From positions 1 to 35,133 of the forward strand of contig JAHEKS010000011.1 in assembly GCA_024638215.1 (NCBI GenBank): a DNA stretch of 35,133 nucleotides, written 5' to 3'. Positions within the stretch are counted from its first letter, which is position 1; each line of letters starts with the position of its first letter. The stretch comes from Acidobacteriota bacterium (GTDB taxonomy: Bacteria > Acidobacteriota > Terriglobia > UBA7540). The notes beneath the pieces were generated by a model. The model searched no databases. It saw nothing but the letters and a program-made list of their open reading frames with translations, and was not told the origin of the DNA. This document shows positions 8,263 through 14,435 of this stretch, piece after piece. Made by a program: the position numbers and the translations under genes.

Positions 8263-9655
8263 GTTTGGCCGCATTGAACCCAAGCTCGATGTCGGTGAGT
8301 AGGGAGAGCCCGCGCCACATGACCTTATTACCCGGCGGAGGATCATCAGCGCGAGCAAGGTAGCCGCCCAGCCGGGCCAGCTTGGTGATGTAGAAAGACA
8401 GCGACCTCTTTACGGCGCGATCTACAGGGCGATCCGGGACAAGATGATCAAGCAGTTGGCGCTCTGTTTTGGAAAACACATGGCCGGCAGGCATTCGTGA
8501 GTCGGCGCGGTTGAGCATGGTCATCCAGAAAAGTCGCCAACTCAGAATCGAGAAGACCGAGATCAGGTTCACCAGCCGATCCGCTGTCCGCAGCCTCGAT
8601 GCCTCCGCCTTACAGCCCGACTTCAAGATCTTATGGTAGGTTTCGACCTTCCAGCGCGACGCATACCAGACCAATTTCTGGATGGCCTCGGCCCGAGAAC
8701 TGACGGGGAGATCGGTGAGGAGTTTCCAATCGATCGACTCCCGATCCTTGGGCGTCTCAAGCTCTTGCGCGTAGATCACGGTCAGTGTTAGTTCGGGATA
8801 CCGTTTCTGTTTTCCGATCGGAGGGAGGACCCGAATACGGCGCCATCGAATCTCCAAGGTGGCTCGCGCGCCATGCCCCTGTTTGTCTCTCACCTCGACT
8901 CGATGCAAGACTTTTGACTGGGGCTTGTCCATTTCCTGCGAGATCGTGCGCGTTCCGTCTTCTGCTAGGCGATCCACGCAGGTCCGTACCAGGAAATGGG
9001 TTCCCGCTTCCTGGGCGACGCAGAAAAGCTCGTAGATGTCGCTTTCCCGATCCCCAATATGGACGCATCGCTCCGGTTCATTCAGGAGCGTGGTGGCCTG
9101 CTTCAGGTTCTCGAGCCAGCGGATGCTTTCCTTCTCTTCGATAGGAACCCGGGTCGGATTAATCTTCTTTTTAAGCGCGTTGCACTCCTTGAACCGCTTT
9201 CTCGTCCAGAACTTCACAGCCGCGATTCCGAGCGGCAGGCCCTCGGTGGTGACCACGAGGCTGGAATGCATCAGGAGGCCGCACACGGTATGCATGCGAA
9301 AGCGGCCGGCCGGGTCCTTGCCGCTGTTCACCCGATTCGTAAGCCCTATCGCTTGAGGATCTTCTCTCTGAAAAGAGAATTCGGTTGTGTCGTGGAGCAC
9401 CAGAACCCATCCCTCGGTGACTCGGAAGCGAGCCCGCGTCGCCAGAAAATGGCCGGAAAGAATCTCCCGCTCGCTGACTCTCTCATTGGCGAAGAACCTG
9501 TAAGCGGCCTTCGTGCTGGCCTAGTCCTGGCAGACCATGGGGATGGTTTCGCCTAATCCCTTGGAGAGCCTTTCCAGCAAGATCCGGAACCGTTTTCCCA
9601 GACGTGCGTCCGCAAATCGGCAGTCCTCCAGTTCATCGTCGAGCCAGGATGTCAT
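8249..9655 (-). pseudogene. IS4-family (Tn5-like) transposase with in-frame amber codon
   Basis: The track begins at 9400, but the frame continues upstream to an ATG at 9655, giving 468 codons, a normal length. The recovered N-terminus (MTSWLDDELEDCRFADARLG ...) is the Tn5-type N-terminal DNA-binding domain. Codon 45 is TAG (9521-9523) where relatives have Trp (CQDW-xxTKAAYRFF), so a single TGG to TAG change explains it. Downstream, the DDE catalytic residues are visible: Asp in LHDTTEF, Asp in HIGDRESD, and Glu within the YREK signature YASRWKVETYHKILK. A Tn5-type C-terminal dimerisation region follows. Translation re-initiating downstream would lack the N-terminal domain. Probably inactive unless the amber codon is suppressed. 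Confidence 0.88.
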
Positions 9656-9695
9656 GAAAGGCGCCTCCACAATTGTGCATTGATCCGGTGCGACC

Positions 9696-9717
9696 CCTAA
9701 TGTAATATTACATTAGG
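9696..9717. promoter_or_regulatory. Perfect 22-bp palindrome between the IS genes
   Basis: The half-site CCTAATGTAAT is followed by its exact reverse complement, with no spacer. It starts 40 bases from the transposase ATG and its right end includes the AGGA ribosome site of the small divergent gene at 9726. Two readings fit: a dimeric operator controlling both genes, or an RNA hairpin that hides the ribosome site in transcripts reading in from outside, a protection known from other insertion sequences. Both are inference. Confidence 0.6.
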
Positions 9718-9725
9718 ATATCACG

Positions 9726-10025
9726 ATGAAAAAGACTCTTGAATTCGAGTGGCCGATTCTTCCGGGAAGTATCTCCACCGCCCGAAGCCGCTGCGGAAAA
9801 GCCCGTTGCGCGTGCAAGCTCAGATCGCCACGCCTGCACGGCATCTACTATCGATGGACTGGGTTTATCGAGGGAAAAAGAACCACGAAGACCGTCAGCA
9901 AGGAAGTGGCTCGGGAATGCCTGCGCAGCATCCGCAATTACCGCAGACTTCAGAGAGACATTGAGAAACTTCTGCGGAAAGCTCTCGCCAACGCGCCCTG
10001 GACATCCCGTTTCACGTCGCCGTGA
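9726..10025 (+). CDS. Small CGKxRCxC protein inside the IS (DUF6788-like)
   Basis: 99 residues. The core RCGKARCACKLRSPRLHGIYYRWTGF, a conserved Cys cluster followed by an HGxYYxW strand, then a basic region (SKEVARECLRSIRNYRRLQRDI) ending in an amphipathic helix, resembles small proteins often encoded next to transposase genes and listed as DUF6788. I name that family from memory and cannot confirm it here. The Cys residues could bind zinc and the basic helix could bind DNA, so a transposition accessory or repressor role is possible. It lies divergent from the transposase and inside the inverted repeats, so it travels with the IS. AGGA lies about seven bases before the ATG, overlapping the palindrome. 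Confidence 0.65.
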   Translation: MKKTLEFEWPILPGSISTARSRCGKARCACKLRSPRLHGIYYRWTGFIEGKRTTKTVSKEVARECLRSIRNYRRLQRDIEKLLRKALANAPWTSRFTSP

Positions 10026-10061
10026 ACGAAATCGAAGCGGTCTTGAACCAGCAGGCCCAAT

Positions 10062-10095
10062 TTGTGGGTAATTGAAAGCAGCTTCGGACGCTTAC
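10062..10095. repeat. Right terminal inverted repeat of the IS
   Basis: Mirror copy of 8229-8262: the inner TTGTGGGTAATTGAAAGC is the exact complement of the left inner block, and the outer CGGACGCTTAC differs at one position from the complement of the left outer block. The next eight bases (10096-10103, AGATCACC) are the right copy of the target duplication. Confidence 0.88.
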
Positions 10096-10180
10096 AGATC
10101 ACCCAATATCCATGCGCCTTCTGTGAAGGTCTTGAGGGCCAGACGATTGCGACCATTTGTGGCGGTTTTTGATTGCGGTG

Positions 10181-10198
10181 TGCACCAAAATGTGCACC
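10181..10198 (+). repeat. Paired TGCACC repeats, integrase arm-site-like
   Basis: TGTGCACCAAAA is followed 12 bases later by TGTGCACCAAAT. Two further TGCACC pairs with 11-12 base period occur at 30662-30678 and 30880-30897, around the tRNA-Arg fragment and integrase. Short direct repeats 50-150 bases from a tRNA core are typical arm-type binding sites of tyrosine integrases. If the 1.9-kb IS and one copy of its target duplication are removed, this pair lies about 120 bases from the tRNA-Pro anticodon loop. Confidence 0.5.
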
Positions 10199-10360
10199 AA
10201 ATTTCAGCGTACGTTCTGGCGTCGGTGGGGGCTGGGTCGGACCTTCCATGCCTAGCTTGGAAAGTCGACCCCGATTGAAAATTCAAAACGCAGGGTCGCA
10301 AAAGGCAAGGTCCATTCCGGCTTTTGCGGTGCAGTTCCTGCACTTGCGTTCGGTGGATCC

Positions 10361-10410
10361 CAGTCCTGAAAAGGCTGGCGTCGGCGGTTCAACTCCGTCC
10401 CGCGGCACCA
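10361..10410 (+). pseudogene. 3' part of tRNA-Phe(GAA), att-site-like remnant
   Basis: The anticodon arm CAGTC-CTGAAAA-GGCTG pairs fully and carries anticodon GAA. It is followed by variable loop GCGTC, the T-arm GGCGG-TTCAACT-CCGTC, 3' acceptor strand CCGCGGC, then A and an encoded CCA. No D-arm or matching 5' acceptor strand (GCCGCGG) occurs upstream, so only the 3' part is present. The minus-strand frame at 10283-10531 with GVEPPTPAFSGL is an artefact of this tRNA sequence, familiar from many genomes. Confidence 0.78.
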
Positions 10411-10448
10411 TCAAATCAGACACTTGCAGACCGCAAAATCCAAGAACC

Positions 10449-10466
10449 TGTTCCAATTTGTTCCAA
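10449..10466 (+). repeat. Paired TGTTCCAA repeats next to the tRNA-Phe fragment
   Basis: TGTTCCAA occurs twice with a 10-base pitch, about 40 bases downstream of the tRNA-Phe CCA end. Position and pitch resemble arm-type sites of a tyrosine integrase, but the motif differs from the TGCACC pairs, suggesting a second, unrelated integrase. No matching integrase gene remains nearby. Confidence 0.4.
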
Positions 10467-10738
10467 AACTCAAATCCAGGCCCGGCCGAAGTTTGTCTCA
10501 AAGCTTGGACACCCCGGACACTTGCGATCATGCTACCCGCGTCAAGGTCGAGGTGTAGCGCGTGTTAGGCCATGCGGACCCGACTTCCAATAATTCGACA
10601 AATGTTGCGACCGCATGTTGCTTCGAGGCACCCTGTGCAGTCACTGCACTCGCACATTGTCTGTCACGGGCTGGTCTAATGCCTCGACAAACATGCAAGT
10701 CCCCTGCAGCGACGGCGGGCTTCGTCAGGGGGTGTACC

Positions 10739-10972
10739 ATGAAGGAATTGGCACGGCAGACCGGATTCCCGCCCTGGTACATCAAGCGGCAGGCGCAACG
10801 TCTTGGATTGACGATGCACCCCGATCGCCGCGCGTGCACACCGGAGGAACTCGATACGCTCGACAAGTTACTCGGGAAGGAAGACCAGACGTGGTTCCTA
10901 GACTTATTCCTCCTGCAAAGAATCAGCTTGCAAGAACCACCCGGTTGGCACCATTTGGAAGAAGAGAACTAA
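10739..10972 (+). CDS. Small HTH-like protein, mobile-element remnant
   Basis: From the ATG at 10739 the frame encodes 77 residues, MKELARQTGFPPWYIKRQAQ then RLGLTMHPDRRACTPEELDTLDKLLGKEDQTW. The first part has the length and pattern of a helix-turn-helix (ARQTGFPPWYIKRQAQRLGL) followed by a SANT/Myb-like PEELDTLDKLLG stretch. Similar small proteins occur near integrase remnants, but I do not recognise a named family. The longer upstream part of the track ORF (from 10562) looks random. A GGGGG run lies about nine bases before the ATG, a mediocre ribosome site. It sits between the tRNA-Phe fragment and another remnant, so it may not be functional. Confidence 0.45.
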   Translation: MKELARQTGFPPWYIKRQAQRLGLTMHPDRRACTPEELDTLDKLLGKEDQTWFLDLFLLQRISLQEPPGWHHLEEEN

Positions 10973-11193
10973 AGGGTTCGCAACTCAATAGCCCTTCCAT
11001 GGAGCGAGACTTGCGTAAGATTTTAATTCAGTAAGTCACTGCCTTGCAGGCATAATTGACTCGTTTTTCGACGCGACGTGCTCACATTAAGATCTTCAAG
11101 GTTGGCCAGCTTCTCTAATCCACAAAGACAGTCGTTCGCCTGTACGTTTCGATTCCCATTCACGTCCTACCCATCTAAAACCATTCTTGGTAA

Positions 11194-11637
11194 GAACGCA
11201 TTTCATCTTCCGGACTTGATATCGGCCAGGACCTCACAGACAGCGCGTTTGACCCTAGGAGCATTGACATTGCCCAGCGTATTTTCGATCCGGCCGACTA
11301 TGTATGGCTACGCGACGAATTGTGTTTTCCGGAAGCAGCCCGCATCCTTGCGAAGCATCGAAAGGAGTTGGCCCTCAGCTGGCTGAAGGAACTCCAAAGA
11401 TCACTCAAGGCGCTCAGCAAGCTTCCCGAGGCAACGATGGCAAATGGACGTGAAGTTTCAAGCAGGCACCTGCTTTGGCTTACGTTGCGATCGAATTTTC
11501 TGGTGAGTTATGCGCTTCTGGTGATTCGGTTTTTCGGACCTTACCACCAATTGGTCCCTCGTCTTACCCGGCTGCAGTCCCGGCGGTGTCGAGGACGCGA
11601 GCAAGGTCGCACTAGAGCGGCTCCAGCGGGACGGTGA
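11194..11637 (+). pseudogene. Remnant of a conserved hypothetical, possibly 2 membrane helices
   Basis: The frame is open from a TAA at 11191-11193. The peptide looks protein-like: DPRSIDIAQRIFDPADYVWL, then a basic helix AARILAKHRKELALSWLKEL, then a hydrophobic helix NFLVSYALLVIRFFGPY. This layout recalls acidobacterial hypotheticals of the type RRLALAWLRRxRR followed by a hydrophobic helix, but this comparison is from memory. No ATG or GTG starts the frame upstream of the conserved-looking part; the track begins at an internal TTG (11320). The N-terminus is therefore probably lost, and the sequence after GPYHQLVP (Arg-rich) also looks non-native. Function unknown. Confidence 0.35.
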
Positions 11638-11809
11638 CGTGTCGTTCGCCAAAATTCCAGCCGACTCTGAGGGAATTCGAAGCTCTTAGCTTCGCGGGCG
11701 TTCTGGTATAAGTACTGGTTATGCTTCAATATCTGACGCTGTGCTTGGGCTTCACGCGCCGATGCCCAAGCATCGAGCCGGAGTTTCCACTGCTTTGCCT
11801 TGAATTAGG

Positions 11810-12391
11810 TCAGTCAGCGCGCTTCTGCCAAACCGCCTCGTATTCGTTGAAGGTTCTGGCGCCGTGGACGAGAACCAAACGGTTGTCCAGTGCGAACCGG
11901 TCTAGCCTGTCCGCCGTCGGAAAGCCCATGCCCTTCACTATCCTTGTTCCGATGGACGCGACCCAGTCCGGGAAAGCGAAATCTGTGTAGATGAGGCAAC
12001 CCTCGGACCTCAGCACCCTGAGCATCTCGGATAGTGCCTCAGGCCAATTCGGGATGTGGTGACTCACTTTGTAGGTTGCGACGAAATCGAATTCGCTTTC
12101 GCTGAACGGCAGCTTCGTCCCGTCCACCGAGAGGAACCGCGCATTCTTGGCGTTGTTGCACATTTCCCGCGCCGCTTCAATCTGGTCCGGGTCCGCATCT
12201 ATTCCCGTCACGTTCAAGCCAAGCATCGACACCAGATGGAGTGCAGTCGCTCCGTTGCCGCACCCAAAGTCCAGGTAGCTCTGCCCAGGCGCGACGCCAG
12301 CCAGCCTAAGCATCTTTTCGGCGTGTTGAGCGACCCGCCGCGTGCGCCCCGGCCGGTTGACGAATAGCTTCTCAAACCTTCCCATCTTCAT
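11810..12391 (-). CDS. Class I SAM-dependent methyltransferase
   Basis: From the preferred start (MKMGRFEKLF) the protein is 193 residues. It has a Rossmann-type methyltransferase fold: motif I YLDFGCGNGATALHL (residues ~40-54), motif II acidic end GIDADPDQIEAA, motif III-like LSVDGTKLPFSESEFDFVAT, and motif IV/V HHIPNWPEALSEMLRVLRSEG. These mark the Methyltransf_11/25 type that methylates small molecules or lipids; the substrate cannot be inferred. The track start at 12445 adds 18 residues (SSRKGFSPCLSDCELTS) that do not resemble the family, and its ribosome site touches the ATG; neither start has an ideal site. The short C-terminal domain ends LVLVHGARTFNEYEAVWQ. Confidence 0.8.
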   Translation of the reverse strand: MKMGRFEKLFVNRPGRTRRVAQHAEKMLRLAGVAPGQSYLDFGCGNGATALHLVSMLGLNVTGIDADPDQIEAAREMCNNAKNARFLSVDGTKLPFSESEFDFVATYKVSHHIPNWPEALSEMLRVLRSEGCLIYTDFAFPDWVASIGTRIVKGMGFPTADRLDRFALDNRLVLVHGARTFNEYEAVWQKRAD

Positions 12392-12445
12392 ACTGGTAAG
12401 CTCGCAATCGCTCAAACAGGGGCTAAAGCCCTTTCTCGAACTCAT

Positions 12446-12814
12446 CTCCTAGCGATCGGAAACGCGGATTTATCCTCGCCCACTTTTTGAAATCCCAGTC
12501 GCCTTTTGCGGTTTCTTGGCGGAGGTTGACGGCAGGGCTTTCTCTGTCTCGGTGGCATTCATCGTTTCTTGAGAAATGCCTCTCCGCGCTTCCAACTCGC
12601 GCAGAAGCGACAGCGCGAAAGCCACCGCCTTTGCCGAGCGCCAGTTTACCGTGCGGCCCGGCAGGGACTGCGGGTACTGCGACTCCCTGGCGGTTTGTTT
12701 AGTGGAATAAACAGCAGGCGGAGGGAACACTTCCAAGCATCGCCTGACCCTCCTTGCAGAGCCAGCCAAATTGTTCGGCCCTTTTTCGTTGCTATAGGTT
12801 CTTCTCCTTCGCGT
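12446..12814 (-). other. Gap between methyltransferase and ACT gene; doubtful small ORF
   Basis: About 370 bases. A 99-codon minus-strand frame (12470-12769) begins with TTG 45 bases after the ACT stop and contains a plausible helix (AKAVAFALSLLRELEARRG) followed by a low-complexity Ser/Thr/Lys tail. It lacks a ribosome site at its start and matches no family I know. I leave it uncalled. Confidence 0.25.
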
Positions 12815-13198
12815 CTATCGTGTGCGCACGGCCTTGTCCAAATCGGAGACCGCCAACACAACGCTGGACTTCTTCGAACCCTTCACCGTTGTCGCGTAGC
12901 CGGAGGTTATATTGACCTCTTTAGCAGCGAGTTTTCCGGCAAAGTATCCAAGCGCCCCGGGCCGGTGCGGCAGTTCGACGAACAACGCATCTGCCTCGGT
13001 GCAGGAGAAACCTCCTTCCAAGGCCTTCTTCGCCTTGTTCACGTTGTCCACGACGACCTGCACCGAACCTTCAGCGGCCGAAGTTGAAGTGAGGAAAGCC
13101 AGGATGTTCACATTGGCGTCGCCAATCACCCTTGCGATGTTTGCCAGTGTACCCGGCCGATTTTCGCAGGAAACTGTAAGCAGTTTTACTTTGGGCAT
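12815..13198 (-). CDS. Tandem ACT-domain protein
   Basis: The 340-codon track ORF is over-extended. The gene starts at the ATG at 13198, preceded by an ideal AAGGAGGTG ribosome site, giving 127 residues. Two ACT domains lie in tandem: residues ~5-62 (VSCENRPGTLANIARVIGDANVNI) and ~72-126 (VELPHRPGALGYFAGKLAAKEVNI). Both keep the RPGxL signature and the strand-helix-strand pattern. Stand-alone ACT pairs bind amino acids and serve as small regulatory sensors; the ligand is not predictable. The Arg/Pro-rich upstream part of the track ORF (13199-13837) looks like antisense and intergenic translation. Confidence 0.88.
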   Translation of the reverse strand: MPKVKLLTVSCENRPGTLANIARVIGDANVNILAFLTSTSAAEGSVQVVVDNVNKAKKALEGGFSCTEADALFVELPHRPGALGYFAGKLAAKEVNITSGYATTVKGSKKSSVVLAVSDLDKAVRTR

Positions 13199-13693
13199 GG
13201 TGAGCACCTCCTTGGCCTGCATTCTACGCCAGCGGAGCCCGCGCATCCAAATCGCGAGGGGACCCCGGGCCCGGCCAAATCCGCCCGCATTGGCGCGGGC
13301 TTTGACCCGCAGTTGCGCGTCCGCAAATCCGGAGCCGTAAGACACTGCAAACAGGCTGCCTTGGCTCACCCTACGGCACGGCGTGCCCGGCTTCCTTCGA
13401 ACCGAAGAGGCTTGCTGCCCTGAGCGCCTCGCCGCCATGGAATGCGGGCGAGGGCAAGGGCGGAGATGCCGTCCCGACAGGATTCTCGTCCCTAAAGTCC
13501 CTTTTGCGCATTTGCTGGAATGTGTTCTCCAAGCAAGGAGAAGGCTGCCTGCAAACATTTCCAAGCCGAGCCAGCTCCGCATCTCGTGCGATTCGGGCGA
13601 GACTTGAAATGCTGGGCACCCAGGCATACCATCATGGGCGAAACACAGGTAACCATCTGTTAGGAGCGCCCATGAAGGCGCAGGAGGAAGGCG
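13199..13693. promoter_or_regulatory. Divergent intergenic region, ACT gene / membrane protein
   Basis: About 495 bases between divergent starts. TTGAAA at 13604-13609 and TACCAT at 13627-13632 are spaced 17 bases and could serve as a weak promoter for the membrane-protein gene at 13694. Open frames here (67-82 codons) show no recognisable domain. No repeats or RNA gene were seen. Confidence 0.35.
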
Positions 13694-14128
13694 ATGGGAA
13701 AGATTAACTGGACACGTGTGCTTATCGGGGGACTGATAGCCGGCGCCGTTGCCAGCGTGCTTTGGTTTGCAGCTTGGGGGCTTCTCATTCGGCCAAGTCT
13801 GGGTGCTGCGCTTGAGGCATTGGGGCGGCCGCTGCATGAGACTGTCAGTGCCACCGTTCTCATGGTCGTGCTGAACTTCCTCGTGATGATTCTGGTCATT
13901 TGGCTGTATGCAGCCATCCGTCCGCGATACGGCGCGGGCCCGAGGACTGCTGCGTTGGCGGGCGCCGCTGCCGGGCTCTTGGTGGGGGTTTTCCCGGACA
14001 TCGGATGGGGCATGACTCTAAGGCTGATTCCGGCAAGGGTCTGGGCGACGGATGCCGTGGCAAGCCTGGTGGTCATTGTCATAGCGGCTCTCGTCGGGGC
14101 CTGGGCCTATAAAGAGCAGTCGGCTTAG
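13694..14128 (+). CDS. Small four-helix integral membrane protein
   Basis: 144 residues, with four hydrophobic segments at about 10-30 (VLIGGLIAGAVASVLWFAAW), 53-75 (TVLMVVLNFLVMILVIWLYA), 85-105 (TAALAGAAAGLLVGVFPDIG) and 118-138 (ASLVVIVIAALVGAWAY). A conserved-looking PDIGWGMTLRLIP loop lies between the third and fourth. This resembles small DUF1761-type inner-membrane proteins, but I cannot confirm the family. AGGAGGAAGGCG lies directly before the ATG and fixes the start. It is a single-gene unit, divergent from the ACT gene and convergent with the large regulator gene. Function unknown. Confidence 0.8.
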   Translation: MGKINWTRVLIGGLIAGAVASVLWFAAWGLLIRPSLGAALEALGRPLHETVSATVLMVVLNFLVMILVIWLYAAIRPRYGAGPRTAALAGAAAGLLVGVFPDIGWGMTLRLIPARVWATDAVASLVVIVIAALVGAWAYKEQSA

Positions 14129-14435
14129 CGCCTCCGCGGAGGCCGGTTCTCCGGAATTGCGACGCCTTTTCGGCAAGGGGGGATATCCGTTGCCCCCCAG
14201 CTCCCAGGTTCAGGGGCAGGCCCCAAAAGCGCGGCGAGGCAGAGGATTTGCGGGGCGCGGACTATGAACAGTGGGAACGTCCGTTCAGGCTGTCCGGCCT
14301 CCAAGCCGGTCGCGGCTTCCTCAGTTTCCGCCCCTGCCAGTCCGCCCAGCTTATTGTTCCCCTAATGTTTCCTATGGTACATTGACACAGGCCGAGGGCA
14401 TGGGAGCACGAAAAGCACGAATGGAGTCATCGAGG
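14129..14435. terminator. Convergent gap with GC-rich palindrome (possible terminator)
   Basis: This 307-base gap separates two converging genes. Directly after the TAG at 14128 is the perfect palindrome GCCTCCGCGGAGGC (14130-14143), which can form a seven-pair stem without loop or a shorter hairpin. No T-run follows, so it is not a classical intrinsic terminator. Nothing else was recognised. Confidence 0.3.

Larger units (their letters stand above)
8229..10095 (-). mobile_element. Complete IS4-family insertion sequence, 1867 bp
   Basis: The element is bounded by 34-base imperfect inverted repeats (8229-8262 and 10062-10095, about 29 of 34 positions matching, inner 18 identical) and flanked by an exact 8-base direct repeat. 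It carries two divergent genes: a transposase (-) with the IS4 YREK signature but an amber codon near its start, and a small protein with a CGKxRCxC motif (+). A perfect 22-base palindrome lies between them. Intact ends and target duplication suggest fairly recent insertion; the nonsense codon suggests the copy is no longer autonomous. Removing it restores the spacing between the tRNA-Pro fragment and the TGCACC repeats, so it jumped into an older integrative-element remnant. Confidence 0.88.

Noticed and set aside
10283-10531. 82-aa ORF containing GVEPPTPAFSGL
   Set aside because: Antisense translation of the tRNA-Phe 3' part, not a gene.
13199-13837. N-terminal extension of the ACT-domain ORF
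   Set aside because: The ideal ribosome site and the domain both place the start at 13198; the extension is Arg/Pro-rich and overlaps the divergent gene.
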